From assembly GCA_017633255.1 (NCBI GenBank), contig JAGBPS010000039.1:35828-99827 (forward strand): 64,000 nucleotides of DNA, written 5' to 3'. Made by a program: the position numbers and the translations under genes. A model generated the notes under the pieces. That model saw only the letters and a list, made by a program, of their open reading frames with translations. It searched no databases and was not told where the DNA came from. Shown one piece after another: positions 1 to 10,943 of the stretch (the stretch's first letter is position 1; the number at the start of each line of letters is the position of its first letter). This DNA is from Bacteroidales bacterium. Lineage in GTDB: Bacteria; Bacteroidota; Bacteroidia; Bacteroidales; WCHB1-69.

Positions 1-3000
1 GATGAAAACATCCAGCTAAACCTGGCCGCTAAAATCGGTGACAAAATTGAATTCAACCTGAATTACAACACCGAAGCGACCTTTGACTGGGAAGGCGAGG
101 AATTGAAACTGAAATACGAAGGCAAAGAGGACGATATTCTTCAATTGCTGGAATTCGGTAATATCAACTTCCCCTTAAACAGCACGCTTATCACTGGTAG
201 CCAAACCCTTTTCGGTGCCAAGACCGCATTGAAATTCGGCAACCTGACCATCACAGCTGTCGCCTCTGAAAAACAATCCGAATCCAAAACCATCACCATC
301 AGTGGCGGTGCGCAGAAAAATGAATTCTATTTCAAGGCAGACGAATACGACGAAAACAAGCACTTCTTCCTGGGACAATTCTTCCGAGACCATTACAACC
401 AGTATTTGGAGACATTGCCTTTAGTGGGTTCTCCTATTGTGATTACCAAAATCGAAGTTTGGCGAACTACCATCGGTGCCGCCACAAATGAGAACCGTAA
501 CATCATCGCATTCACCGATTTAGGTGAAGCCTCGCCTAACATGTCTACCATCCATCGTTATAATGATTATACTAAAGACTATCCCGACAATAGAATCAAC
601 AACCTGATTATGGGGCCTGATGCCTATTTGGATTCCACCCAGCTGAGAGAAATTTCCACCGTAAACAACTACCTTCGTACCAGAGGTATGGTTTCCGGCA
701 CAGATTTTGAAAAAGTGGAAAGTGCCCGTTTGTTGAATAGCTCTGAATATACCTTTAACTCCAAGCTAGGTTTCATCTCTTTGAACACAGCCTTGTCGGC
801 TGACCAAGTGCTGGCTGTAGCCTTCCAATACACGGTAATCGGTGACGACCATGTTTACCAAGTAGGTGAATTCTCCAACGAGGTCACTTCTCCTAACTGT
901 ATCAGAGTCAAGTTGTTGAAGAGTACCAACCTCAACACAAAATCTCCATTGTGGAAGTTGATGATGAAAAACGTCTATAGTCTCTCCGCATATCAGGTAT
1001 CAGAAAAAGACTTCAGACTGAATATCCTTTATACAGGCGATGACGAAGGTATTCCCAACGGCTTCTTCAACAAAAGTTCCGTAAAAGGTATTCCTTTGAT
1101 CAGACTGGTAGGTTTGGACCGATTGAACCAACAAAAAGACCCCAGTCCTGATGGTATCTTTGACTTTATCGACGGAGCTGCCACAGTAGGCGGTACTATC
1201 AACGCCAGCAACGGTAAGATTTATTTCCCCACCATTGAACCCTTCGGTAAAGATTTGCGGGCAGTGATTCCTGAGGCTGAATATGCTGACAAGTACGCTT
1301 TTGACTCCTTGTACACCATGACCAAAACCATGGCGCAGCAATTCACCAGTAAAAACAAATACTACATCGAAGGCTATTACTCTTCCACCTATGGTTCGGA
1401 ATTTTCGTTGAACACATTCAATGTTCCTGAAGGATCAGTGAAAGTGGTGGCCGGTGGTCTTACCTTGACTGAAAATGTTGACTACACTGTCAATTACAGC
1501 ATGGGAACGGTCTCCATCATCAATGAGGGTGTGCTGAATTCCGGCACTCCCATCACCATCACGATGGAAGACAAAAACAACTTCGCTGTCACCAAACAAC
1601 GTATGTTGGGAACAACCTTGGACTACCGGTTCTCCGATAATTTCAACATCGGAGCAGTCCTCTTAAACCTCCACGAAAAACCTTATACTCAAAAAGTTAA
1701 CTATGGAAATGAGCCTATCAACAATCTGGTATGGGGTATGAACATGTCCTATCGCACCAAACTACCCTTCATCACCAAATTGGTTGACTTTTTGCCATTC
1801 CACAGCACAACCACCGAATCCAATTTCAATGTTGATGCCGAATTTGCCCACTTCGTTCCCGGACATGCCAGAGCGATTGGCAAAGAAGGAACCACCTATA
1901 TCGACGACTTCGAATCCACCAAATCCACCGTGGATTTAAGGACCTTCTCCAACTGGGTTTTGGCATCTACCCCGCAAGGACAGCCCAATCTCTTTCCGGA
2001 AGCCAGCACCAATGTCAATGAAAGTGAGCGCAGACAGCTGGCATACGGCTACAACAGAGCCAGACTGGCCTGGTATATCATCGATCCTCTATTCTACAAT
2101 AACAACAGCTATACCCCCTCTCACCTTACCAGGGATGACCTTTCGCTTCCATACTCCCGTGCGGTTTATGAACCGGAGTTGTTCCCCTATAAAGAACGTG
2201 AAAGCACGGCACAGTCCACTAATATTCCCGTTTTCAACTTGGCATTCTATCCTTCTGAAAGAGGACCTTACAACTATGATATCACTGGCAGTGAAGGTCT
2301 TTCACGGGGTATTAACGAAGACGGTACCTTGAGAGATCCCCATACACGTTGGGGTGGTATCATGAGAAAGATGGATAACACCGATTTTGAATCCTCCAAC
2401 TACGAGTACATCGAGTTCTGGATGATGGACCCCTTTATTGAAAATCCTAATCATACCGGTGGTAAGTTGTATTTCAACTTAGGTGATATTTCGGAAGATA
2501 TTTTGAAAGACGGCAAGAAATTCTTTGAGAATGGTCTTCCCGTTGACGGATCTGACGCAGACGTAGAATACACCGTTTGGGGACGTGTACCTACCACACA
2601 GATGATTGTCAACGCCTTTGACAACAATCCTAATTCACGTCAATACCAGGATGTTGGTTATGACGGTTTAAGTACAGACCAAGAACGAAGTTTTCACAGC
2701 AATTATCTCGAACGTTTGGCCAACACCTTTGGCATCCAGTCCCCCGCCTATCAGAATGCTTACAACGACCCCTCTTCAGACAACTACCACTATTTCCGCG
2801 GCGGCGATTATGATGCTGCTACGTTGAGCATCACAGAACGTTACCACTACTATAACAATGCGGAAGGCAACTCGCCAACCGATGAGCAAAGTCCTGAATC
2901 CTACCCCACTTCCGCTTCAAGCCTGCCGAATGTGGAGGACGTCAACAACGACAACACCTTGAGTGACGAAGAAAAATATTATCAATATGTCATTGATTTG

Positions 3001-6000
3001 TCCCCCGACAAGATGGTAGTCGGTCAGAATTATATCAATGATATTTATGAAGCTACTCCCGAAGCTCTTCCTAACGGAACTTCTCCCAAGACCAAATGGT
3101 ATCAGTTCCGTATCCCTATCAAGGATCCTGACAAAGTGGTGGGTTCCATCCAAGGCTTTAACTCTATCCGTTTCATGAGAGTTTTCATGAAAGACTTCTC
3201 TGAACCTATCATCTGTCGTTTGGCCACCTTCGAATTGGTCCGTGCTGACTGGCGTACTTACACCCATCCCATTTACGAGGAAGGTGATTACGTTTCAGCT
3301 ACAGGTGATGACAACACCTCTTTCCATGTTGGAACTATCAGCTATGAAGAAAATGCCAACAGAACTCCCATTCCATACGTTTTGCCTCCTGGTATTGAAC
3401 GTGAACAAGGTTATGGCGGTACACAAGTGTATCTCACCAATGAGCAGGCTCTTACCATGAAGGTAGTGGATTTGGTCGATGGTGACGCACGCAGTATTTA
3501 CAAGAGTACTGATTATGACCTGAGACAATTCAAACGTTTGAAAATGTTCATTCATGCGGAAGATGTATATTCCTCAGGAACTTTAAATAAAGGTGATGTG
3601 ACCGTTTTCATCCGTTTGGGTAGTGACTTCACTGACAATTACTACGAATATGAAATCCCTGTGGAAATCACACCTTGGGGTGTTGGGGCAGATACTACCC
3701 GTATTTGGCCTGTGGCGAACCGCATGGATATCTTATTGGATTCTCTGGTAGCTGTTAAACAAGAACGTAATATTGCCGTCCGAAACGGACAGCATAGCAG
3801 TACTCAAGTGCCTTACTATTACTATCTCGGCAATGGGGAAAGGGTTACCATTATGGGTATGCCAAACCTGGCTAAGGTCACAACAATTATGATCGGTGTC
3901 CGAAATCCCAAAAAGCAACATTTAGGAGATGGGGATGACATGCAGGAAAAATCCGTGGAAGTCTGGATCAATGAGTTGAGACTATGTGGCTTCGACAAGA
4001 AATCAGGCGTAGCTGTTGTAGCCAATATGCGAATGAATCTGGCCGATTTAGGAGACTTCTCTGTGTCAACATCCTACTCTTCCGCAGGTTATGGGAGCCT
4101 TGACCAATCTGTTACTGAACTGAAAAAAGAAGCCGTCACCACCCTTGACATTGCCACCAATATTGATGCCGGCAAACTGATTTTCCCCGACAAATGGAAT
4201 GTTAAAATTCCCGTACACTATGACTATTCTCTCAATGTGGTTACACCCGAATATAATCCGCTAAACCCGGATGTCAGACTTAAAGACGACTTGAAAACGT
4301 ATACTACTGCTCAAGAGCGTGACTCTATCCGAAAGATGACTACCAGCCGCGTTGTTCGCCATAACGTTAACTTGATGAACATCCGTAAGGAAAGAAATTA
4401 TGACAAACCCATTAAAATAAGACCTTGGGATTTGGAAAACTTTGATATTTCGTACTCCTATTCACAGACTAAGAAAAGCGATGTGGATGTGGAAATGGAC
4501 AACCAGTTCAATCATTTTGGAGAGATTGGTTACACCTACAATAACAATCCTAAAAACATCAGACCTTTTGCAAAATCCAAAGGATTAAAATCCAAATGGT
4601 TACAATTAATCAAAGACTTTAACTTCAATCCTCTCCCCAAAGTAGTTACCATACGAACATCTCTCACACGAGAATTGAATGCTTTCAAATACAGACCCAA
4701 GAGCCAAGGAAATATTATCATTGACACCAGCTTTATCAAAACATTCAACTGGGCGCGAAACTATGCCGTGAACTGGGATCTGGCCCAATCGCTCAAAATT
4801 GAATACACCGCCAATGCTATGGCCCGTATTGACGAACCCGACGGACTTATTGACACGAAAGTAAAGAGAGATTCAGTATGGAGAAGTTTCGGCAAAGGCG
4901 GACGTACCAACCATTTCTACCAGAGAGTAATGGCTTCATGGCAGATTCCTATCAACAAATTCCCCGTATTCAACTGGGTAACCGCCAATATTCGCTATAC
5001 AGGTGATTATACCTATACAGGCTCCACATTGGCATTGGCCTATTTGGGTAATACTATCCAAAACTCCAACACCTATCAGGGAACTGGTACTCTTAATTTC
5101 GTAACCTTGTACAACAATGTTCCCTATCTGAAAAAAATAAACCAAGGACAAATAGGCAAAAGTAACAAAAACGACGACAAAAACAAGAAATCAAAAGACG
5201 GGGACAAGGATGACAATAAAAATACAAAAGACAAGAAAGGGAAGGACAAAGGCAAAAACAAAAACAAAGACAAAGACGGTCGCGATTCTCTGAAAAATGA
5301 AGTTAATGTTGGCAGAGTTATTTTAGACGGTACGCTCCGATTCCTGATGCTGCTGAGAAATGTTTCTGTCACATACACTCAAGGCAATGGAACGATACTC
5401 CCAGGTTACATGTTCCAACCCAACATCTTAGGATTAAATGTATCCTCTAAAGGCTCACCAGGATTCCTCTTTGTATTTGGTGGACAACCTGACATTCAAA
5501 CCATTGCGGCGGAAAGACATTGGCTGACTACCGATTCACTGATGAATTCCTCGTTCCAAAGACGTCGTAATGAGACCTTTAATTATCGTGTGAACGTTGA
5601 GCCCTTCAAGGATTTCCGTATCGACGTCTCCGGAAATTGGACCAAGACAGAAAATTACACTGAATATTTCCGAGCATACAATGATGGACATATTGATCAT
5701 TTCACCCCAATGACCACCGGTAATTTCAGTATGACTTTTGTCGGTCTTGCAAGTTTCTTCAAGAAAGGAGATGACGTATTTGAAAACTTCATGAATGCCC
5801 GTCATTACTTGGCAGAACAAGTTGCTGCCAACAACCCCAATTCCCAAGGCATAAATCCCGAAACAGGATATCCTGACGGCTACGACGGCGTTGCCCAGGA
5901 AGTACTCACCAACGCATTCCTGTCCGCATACGGTGGCCGTAAACCAGAGAAGATGAATGTCAAAAACATATTCCCGAAATTCCCGCTTCCTAACTGGCGA

Positions 6001-6678
6001 TTGAATTACAACGGTTTGACGAAAGTCAAAGGAATGAACAAAGTTTTCCAATCATTCTCCATTACCCATGCTTACACCTCAACTTACACTGTCGGTGGAT
6101 TTACTACCAATTCTTTATACCGGGAAGATGCCAATGGCAATTCTCTGGTCAAGAATACACTCGGAAACTTCATTCCTAAATACGAATTCTCACAAATAAG
6201 CATTTCCGAGCAGTTCGCGCCTTTGATTGGTATTGACATGACTTTCAAAAACAGTTTGTTGCTGAAAGTGGAATACAAACAGGCCCGTAACGTCACCTTG
6301 AGTTTCACCAATAATCAAATCACTGAAACAACTACCGCAGAACTTTCATGTTCCGCCGGTTACCGTTTCAAGGATCTTAAAATAGGTTTTGTATTCTCCG
6401 GTATGAAACGCCAAGTGGTGAGCGACTTGAATCTTACCGCCGGCTTTGGTATGAAAAAGAATATGACAATCTTGCGTAAGATTGTTGAAAATGTCAACCA
6501 AATTTCAGCTGGTATGGTGACCATGACCATCAATTTCGCGGCAGATTATCAAATCAGCAGCCGTGTGGGCTTGAAGTTCTACTATGACCAAGTGATTAAC
6601 CGTCCGAAGATTTCCAACCAATACAACAATATGAACTTCGAAACCGGTATCAGTATTAGATTGATGCTGACGAACTAA
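1..6678 (+). CDS. sprA: SprA, T9SS outer-membrane translocon (3' part; 5' end outside window)
   Basis: The reading frame is open from base 1, so the start lies upstream; about 2,225 residues are visible, most of a typical 2,300-2,500-residue SprA. SprA is the giant outer-membrane beta-barrel through which T9SS cargo leaves the cell and is also required for gliding in gliding species. The visible protein is made of long stretches of alternating beta-strand sequence with many Asn/Tyr/Thr residues, and it contains the segment GHARAIGKEGTTYIDDFEST typical of this family. It ends in aromatic-rich strands as expected for a large barrel. Odd: a 41-codon tract at 5158-5280 is 34/41 Lys, Asp or Asn, a hydrophilic insertion between strands. 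A run of word-like repeats starts directly after the stop. Identification is from remembered family similarity; the size and motif make it strong. Confidence 0.95.
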   Translation, partial: DENIQLNLAAKIGDKIEFNLNYNTEATFDWEGEELKLKYEGKEDDILQLLEFGNINFPLNSTLITGSQTLFGAKTALKFGNLTITAVASEKQSESKTITISGGAQKNEFYFKADEYDENKHFFLGQFFRDHYNQYLETLPLVGSPIVITKIEVWRTTIGAATNENRNIIAFTDLGEASPNMSTIHRYNDYTKDYPDNRINNLIMGPDAYLDSTQLREISTVNNYLRTRGMVSGTDFEKVESARLLNSSEYTFNSKLGFISLNTALSADQVLAVAFQYTVIGDDHVYQVGEFSNEVTSPNCIRVKLLKSTNLNTKSPLWKLMMKNVYSLSAYQVSEKDFRLNILYTGDDEGIPNGFFNKSSVKGIPLIRLVGLDRLNQQKDPSPDGIFDFIDGAATVGGTINASNGKIYFPTIEPFGKDLRAVIPEAEYADKYAFDSLYTMTKTMAQQFTSKNKYYIEGYYSSTYGSEFSLNTFNVPEGSVKVVAGGLTLTENVDYTVNYSMGTVSIINEGVLNSGTPITITMEDKNNFAVTKQRMLGTTLDYRFSDNFNIGAVLLNLHEKPYTQKVNYGNEPINNLVWGMNMSYRTKLPFITKLVDFLPFHSTTTESNFNVDAEFAHFVPGHARAIGKEGTTYIDDFESTKSTVDLRTFSNWVLASTPQGQPNLFPEASTNVNESERRQLAYGYNRARLAWYIIDPLFYNNNSYTPSHLTRDDLSLPYSRAVYEPELFPYKERESTAQSTNIPVFNLAFYPSERGPYNYDITGSEGLSRGINEDGTLRDPHTRWGGIMRKMDNTDFESSNYEYIEFWMMDPFIENPNHTGGKLYFNLGDISEDILKDGKKFFENGLPVDGSDADVEYTVWGRVPTTQMIVNAFDNNPNSRQYQDVGYDGLSTDQERSFHSNYLERLANTFGIQSPAYQNAYNDPSSDNYHYFRGGDYDAATLSITERYHYYNNAEGNSPTDEQSPESYPTSASSLPNVEDVNNDNTLSDEEKYYQYVIDLSPDKMVVGQNYINDIYEATPEALPNGTSPKTKWYQFRIPIKDPDKVVGSIQGFNSIRFMRVFMKDFSEPIICRLATFELVRADWRTYTHPIYEEGDYVSATGDDNTSFHVGTISYEENANRTPIPYVLPPGIEREQGYGGTQVYLTNEQALTMKVVDLVDGDARSIYKSTDYDLRQFKRLKMFIHAEDVYSSGTLNKGDVTVFIRLGSDFTDNYYEYEIPVEITPWGVGADTTRIWPVANRMDILLDSLVAVKQERNIAVRNGQHSSTQVPYYYYLGNGERVTIMGMPNLAKVTTIMIGVRNPKKQHLGDGDDMQEKSVEVWINELRLCGFDKKSGVAVVANMRMNLADLGDFSVSTSYSSAGYGSLDQSVTELKKEAVTTLDIATNIDAGKLIFPDKWNVKIPVHYDYSLNVVTPEYNPLNPDVRLKDDLKTYTTAQERDSIRKMTTSRVVRHNVNLMNIRKERNYDKPIKIRPWDLENFDISYSYSQTKKSDVDVEMDNQFNHFGEIGYTYNNNPKNIRPFAKSKGLKSKWLQLIKDFNFNPLPKVVTIRTSLTRELNAFKYRPKSQGNIIIDTSFIKTFNWARNYAVNWDLAQSLKIEYTANAMARIDEPDGLIDTKVKRDSVWRSFGKGGRTNHFYQRVMASWQIPINKFPVFNWVTANIRYTGDYTYTGSTLALAYLGNTIQNSNTYQGTGTLNFVTLYNNVPYLKKINQGQIGKSNKNDDKNKKSKDGDKDDNKNTKDKKGKDKGKNKNKDKDGRDSLKNEVNVGRVILDGTLRFLMLLRNVSVTYTQGNGTILPGYMFQPNILGLNVSSKGSPGFLFVFGGQPDIQTIAAERHWLTTDSLMNSSFQRRRNETFNYRVNVEPFKDFRIDVSGNWTKTENYTEYFRAYNDGHIDHFTPMTTGNFSMTFVGLASFFKKGDDVFENFMNARHYLAEQVAANNPNSQGINPETGYPDGYDGVAQEVLTNAFLSAYGGRKPEKMNVKNIFPKFPLPNWRLNYNGLTKVKGMNKVFQSFSITHAYTSTYTVGGFTTNSLYREDANGNSLVKNTLGNFIPKYEFSQISISEQFAPLIGIDMTFKNSLLLKVEYKQARNVTLSFTNNQITETTTAELSCSAGYRFKDLKIGFVFSGMKRQVVSDLNLTAGFGMKKNMTILRKIVENVNQISAGMVTMTINFAADYQISSRVGLKFYYDQVINRPKISNQYNNMNFETGISIRLMLTN

Positions 6679-6763
6679 AAACTAAAAATTAAAAACTAAG
6701 AACTAAGGATTTTAACCGATAAAATTCAACATTCTTAATTCTTAACTCTTAGTTCTTAATTTA
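6679..6763. repeat. word-like intergenic repeat (ACTAAGA / TCTTAGT)
   Basis: Between sprA and alaS. Starting at the sprA stop codon, degenerate tandem words (ACTAAAA, ATTAAAA, ACTAAGA, ACTAAGG) are followed by their complements (TCTTAAT, TCTTAAC, TCTTAGT, TCTTAAT), so the transcript could fold into a loose hairpin. Could act as a 3' end or terminator. The same words occur near 36761 and 48818. Confidence 0.6.
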
Positions 6764-6779
6764 AATAAATAACAACACA

Positions 6780-9389
6780 ATGACATCCTCAGAAATTCGC
6801 ACAGCCTTTTTGGAATTTTTCAAATCAAAACAACACCAGATTGTACCATCTGCCCCGATGGTCATCAAAAACGATCCAACTTTGATGTTCACCAATGCGG
6901 GTATGAACCAATTCAAGGATATCTTTTTGGGCAACTCCCCCATCAAGTTCCCCCGTGCCGCCGACTCTCAGAAATGTCTGCGTGTATCGGGCAAGCATAA
7001 CGATTTGGAAGAAGTAGGCCGCGATACCTACCATCACACCATGTTCGAAATGCTCGGCAACTGGTCATTCGGTGATTATTTCAAGAAAGAAGCCATTGAC
7101 TATGCCTGGGAGTTTCTGACCGAAGTCATGAAGTTAGACCCCAACAGACTGTACGCCACGGTGTTCCAGGGTGACGAAAAAGACCATACTGAAGCCGATT
7201 TGGAAGCCAAAGAATACTGGAAACAGCATCTGCCCGAAGAACGCATTCTGTTTGGCAATAAAAAAGACAACTTCTGGGAAATGGGCGATACCGGCCCCTG
7301 CGGTCCCTGCTCCGAAATCCATATCGACCTGCGTGACGACAGCGAACGTGCCGCCGTTTCAGGCGCTTCCCTCGTCAACAAAGACAATCCTTTGGTGATT
7401 GAAATATGGAACCTCGTGTTCATGCAATTCAACCGCATCAATTCAGGAGAATTGCTGCCTTTGGCTCACAAGCATGTGGACACCGGCATGGGCTTCGAGC
7501 GTCTGTGCATGGCGGTTCAGAACAAAAAATCGAATTACGACACCGACGTGTTCCAGCCGCTGATCCAGAAGCTGGCACAATTGTCGAATACCCAATATGG
7601 ACAAAAAGAAGAAACCGACATTGCCCTGCGTGTCATTGCCGACCACTTGCGTGCCGTTTCTTTTGCCATTGCCGATGGCCAACTGCCCTCCAACAACGGA
7701 GCAGGTTACGTTATCCGCCGTATCTTAAGACGCGCCATCCGCTATGGTTTCACCTTCCTGAATATTAAGGAAGCTTTCATATACACCTTGGTAAAGGATT
7801 TGGTGGCACAAATGGGTGCCCAGTTCCCCGAACTGAAAGCCCAGCAGACACTCATCGAAAAAGTGATGCAGGAAGAAGAGAATTCCTTCCTCAAGACTCT
7901 GGATTCAGGTATTGCCAAATTCGAGAACTACTGTGCCAAAGCAGGTCAGAACAAAGTGATTGACGGCGCTTTCGCCTTTGAATTGTTCGACACTTACGGC
8001 TTCCCCATCGACCTTACCCAGCTGATGGCCGAAGAAAAAGGCATGACCGTTGACATGGATGGCTTCCACAAAGGCCTGGCCGAGCAGAAACAACGCTCCA
8101 GAGCCGCGGCAGCCGTGGAAACCGAAGACTGGATCGAGTTGCTGCCAGGTGTGGCTCAAACCGAATTTGTGGGCTACCACCAGCTGGAATGCGAGGTGAA
8201 AGTGGTCAAATTCAGATCGGTCAAGACCAAGGGCAAACAACTGTTCCAGATTGTATTGGACAAGACCCCCTTCTATGCCGAGATGGGTGGACAGGTAGGT
8301 GATACCGGTGTGTTGGAATCCGTAAACGAGAAAATCAACATTATCAATACTACCAAGGAAAACAACCTCATCATACACTCCACCACCGCTTTGGCCGACA
8401 AGATGGAAGCCACTTTCGTGGCCAAAGTGAACCAAGAGAAGCGTGTGGCCATCCAGAACAACCACTCGGCCACTCACCTGCTCCATTTCGCCTTGAGACA
8501 AATTCTTGGCACACATGTGGAACAGAAAGGCTCTTTGGTGGCTGCTGACAGATTCCGCTTCGACTTCTCCCATTTCGCCAAAATGAGCAATGAAGAAATA
8601 GAGAAAGTGGAGAAACTGGTGAACCAGCTGATCAGAAACAATAATCCTTTGCAAGAATATATCGACACTCCGATTGCCGAAGCCCAGAAGATGGGAGCTA
8701 TGGCCCTTTTCGGAGAAAAATACGGTGACAAAGTCCGTGTTATCAAATTCGGTGACTCTATTGAATTATGTGGTGGTACGCACACCCCGGCTACGGGTAA
8801 TATCGGTCTGTTCAAGATTGTGTCAGAAAGCGCCATCGCCGCCGGTGTAAGACGTATTGAAGCTGTGACAGGAGCCGCCGCTGAGGACTTTATGATGGAA
8901 AAACAGCACCTGTATGAGGAATTGAAGAGCCTGTTAGGAACCGACGACATCATGCGTTCCATCGAAAAGCTGATGCAGGACAACGACAAGGCCAAGAAAG
9001 AAATCGAGCAATTCGAGAAAGAGAAAATCAACCAGTTTACCAACGAAATCAAGAACAAAGTCACTGAAATCAACGGCATCCATGTGATTCGTGAGGTGAA
9101 GGACATGAATCCCGACGGCATGAAACAAGCCGCTTACAACCTGCGCACCTCTATGGAGAAACTGGCCATTGTTTTCGGCACCAAATACGGTGAGAAACCG
9201 AACCTGATTGTAGCTTTGTCTGACGACCTCGTAGCTGCCGGTCTCAACGCCGGACAGCTGGTGCGCGAGGCAGGCAAGCTCATCCAAGGTGGTGGCGGCG
9301 GTCAGCCTGGCTTGGCTACAGCCGGTGGCAAAAACCCCGATGGCATCGAAGCCGCCGTGGACTTTGTAATTAGCAAATTAGTAAATTAG
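6780..9389 (+). CDS. alaS: alanyl-tRNA synthetase
   Basis: Charges tRNA-Ala with alanine in the cytoplasm and edits mis-charged Ser/Gly. 869 residues, the usual length. Order: class II catalytic core at the N-terminus (motif DPTLMFTNAGMNQF near residue 31), tRNA-recognition region, editing domain with the zinc ligands H562-xxx-H566 and C664-xxx-H668 (ELCGGTHT), then the C-Ala domain ending in the glycine-rich QGGGGGQPGLATAGG. All editing ligands are present. The ATG at 6780 gives the canonical start MTSSEIRTAFLEFF. The last codons (SKLVN) are themselves built of the AAATTAGT words that continue into the intergenic region. It stands alone, with no obvious operon partner. Confidence 0.98.
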   Translation: MTSSEIRTAFLEFFKSKQHQIVPSAPMVIKNDPTLMFTNAGMNQFKDIFLGNSPIKFPRAADSQKCLRVSGKHNDLEEVGRDTYHHTMFEMLGNWSFGDYFKKEAIDYAWEFLTEVMKLDPNRLYATVFQGDEKDHTEADLEAKEYWKQHLPEERILFGNKKDNFWEMGDTGPCGPCSEIHIDLRDDSERAAVSGASLVNKDNPLVIEIWNLVFMQFNRINSGELLPLAHKHVDTGMGFERLCMAVQNKKSNYDTDVFQPLIQKLAQLSNTQYGQKEETDIALRVIADHLRAVSFAIADGQLPSNNGAGYVIRRILRRAIRYGFTFLNIKEAFIYTLVKDLVAQMGAQFPELKAQQTLIEKVMQEEENSFLKTLDSGIAKFENYCAKAGQNKVIDGAFAFELFDTYGFPIDLTQLMAEEKGMTVDMDGFHKGLAEQKQRSRAAAAVETEDWIELLPGVAQTEFVGYHQLECEVKVVKFRSVKTKGKQLFQIVLDKTPFYAEMGGQVGDTGVLESVNEKINIINTTKENNLIIHSTTALADKMEATFVAKVNQEKRVAIQNNHSATHLLHFALRQILGTHVEQKGSLVAADRFRFDFSHFAKMSNEEIEKVEKLVNQLIRNNNPLQEYIDTPIAEAQKMGAMALFGEKYGDKVRVIKFGDSIELCGGTHTPATGNIGLFKIVSESAIAAGVRRIEAVTGAAAEDFMMEKQHLYEELKSLLGTDDIMRSIEKLMQDNDKAKKEIEQFEKEKINQFTNEIKNKVTEINGIHVIREVKDMNPDGMKQAAYNLRTSMEKLAIVFGTKYGEKPNLIVALSDDLVAAGLNAGQLVREAGKLIQGGGGGQPGLATAGGKNPDGIEAAVDFVISKLVN

Positions 9390-9454
9390 TTAATATGCTA
9401 ATTAATAGGATTTTGTATCACTAAAACCTAACGACTAATCCCTATCATCTTGTC

Positions 9455-10816
9455 ATGAAATATTACATCAAAAACGCCACTGTTGTCAATGAAGGCGACT
9501 GCTTTGAAGCCAACGTATATATCGCTGACGGAAAAATCGCCAAGATTGTACGCAAAGGAGAGGTTTTTGATTCGGGGAATGCCATTGTCATTGACGCCAC
9601 AGGCAAATACCTGATTCCCGGCATCATTGACGAGCATGTGCATTTCCGGGAACCCGGACTGACGCAGAAAGCGGATATGTACACCGAAAGTCGTGCGGCT
9701 GTGGCGGGCGGTGTGACTTCCTTCATGGACATGCCCAACACCGTGCCGCAAACGGTAACCCACGAACTGTTGCAACAAAAATTTAACTTGGCCGCTGAAA
9801 AATCGCTGGCCAACTATTCCTTCTATATCGGTGCCACCAACAACAATCTAGCTGAGGTAGCCAAAATTAATCCGAAAGAGGTTTGCGGAGTCAAATTATT
9901 TATGGGCTCCAGCACTGGCAATATGCTGGTGGACCAGACAGACGCCTTGAAGCGCTTATTCAAAGAAGCCCCCTGCCTCATTGCTGCGCATTGCGAAGAG
10001 GAAAGCATCGTCAAACGAAACACCCAGCTCTACAAGGAAATGGCAGCAAGAGGGGACATCAAAGCCGATGCCACCATCCACCCCTTAGTGCGTTCAGCAG
10101 AGGCTTGCTACCAATCTTCAGCCAAGGCAGTGGAACTGGCCGAAAAAACAGGTGCAAGACTGCACGTGATGCACATCTCCACCCAAGCGGAATTAGAGCT
10201 TTTCAGAAACGACATCCCCTTGAAGGACAAAAAAATCACTGCGGAAACCTGCCCCCACTACCTTTTCTTCAATGAAGAAGACTACAAACAGAAAGGCTTT
10301 GCCATCAAATGCAATCCCGCCATCAAAACAGCAGCCGACCAACAAGCCTTACAGCAGGCACTAACTTCGGGATTGATAGACACCATTGGCACCGACCATG
10401 CACCGCATCTGTATGACGAGAAATTCACAGGAGATTATTTCAGCTCCAAATCAGGCTTCCCCTCTATCCAGAACAGTCTGAATATTCTGCTTCTGCTGTA
10501 TCGAAAAAACATTATCTCGTTGCCACAGATCGTGAATCTGATGTGCCATCACCCTGCCCTGCTATACCAAATTGACCGCAGAGGCTTCATTCGCGAAGGC
10601 TACCACGCCGATTTGGCCATCGTGGACCTTGATACTACCCAAACCATTTGCAACGAAGACATGCACTATAAATGCGGCTGGACCCCCTACAACGGCACCC
10701 AAGTACACTCCCGTGTTACCCACACCTTCGTCAATGGAAATCTAGTGTACGAAAATGGTGTGTTCCACGAAGAGAACAAAGGTAAAAAGTTGGAATTTCT
10801 TCGCTCCAACATGTAA
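9455..10816 (+). CDS. pyrC: dihydroorotase (class I)
   Basis: Third step of pyrimidine synthesis: reversible cyclisation of carbamoyl-aspartate to dihydroorotate. 453 residues. An amidohydrolase fold with the metal site HVHFREPG (H61, H63), the likely carboxylated lysine K147 in CGVKLFMGSSTGN, and the catalytic aspartate D314 in GTDHAPH; these fit class I dihydroorotases. The C-terminal DLDTTQTICNEDMHYKCGWTPYNG is also usual for Bacteroidota enzymes. The class I enzyme is often called PyrC in this phylum although it is not homologous in detail to the short E. coli PyrC. It follows alaS by 65 bp with no pyr gene beside it. Confidence 0.95.
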   Translation: MKYYIKNATVVNEGDCFEANVYIADGKIAKIVRKGEVFDSGNAIVIDATGKYLIPGIIDEHVHFREPGLTQKADMYTESRAAVAGGVTSFMDMPNTVPQTVTHELLQQKFNLAAEKSLANYSFYIGATNNNLAEVAKINPKEVCGVKLFMGSSTGNMLVDQTDALKRLFKEAPCLIAAHCEEESIVKRNTQLYKEMAARGDIKADATIHPLVRSAEACYQSSAKAVELAEKTGARLHVMHISTQAELELFRNDIPLKDKKITAETCPHYLFFNEEDYKQKGFAIKCNPAIKTAADQQALQQALTSGLIDTIGTDHAPHLYDEKFTGDYFSSKSGFPSIQNSLNILLLLYRKNIISLPQIVNLMCHHPALLYQIDRRGFIREGYHADLAIVDLDTTQTICNEDMHYKCGWTPYNGTQVHSRVTHTFVNGNLVYENGVFHEENKGKKLEFLRSNM

Positions 10817-10911
10817 GATATCTGAAAAATAATTGTCTAAAGGACTGTCGTATTGCGGCAGACTCATTTCGCATATAAAATCACGAAATGTTAAAAAAAG
10901 TTAATTATAAA

Positions 10912-10930
10912 TACCTTGCGATACAAGGTA
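10912..10930. promoter_or_regulatory. perfect inverted repeat, probable PadR operator
   Basis: TACCTTG, 5-bp spacer, CAAGGTA: a perfect 7-bp palindrome 14 bp upstream of the -7 box of the PadR gene. PadR regulators usually repress their own operon from a short dyad overlapping the promoter, so this is the best operator candidate. The assignment is inference. Confidence 0.6.
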
Positions 10931-10943
10931 CTAAAATTTTATC

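Noticed and set aside
5158..5280. Frameshift in sprA at the Lys/Asp-rich tract
   Set aside because: The frame continues normally with family-like sequence on both sides.
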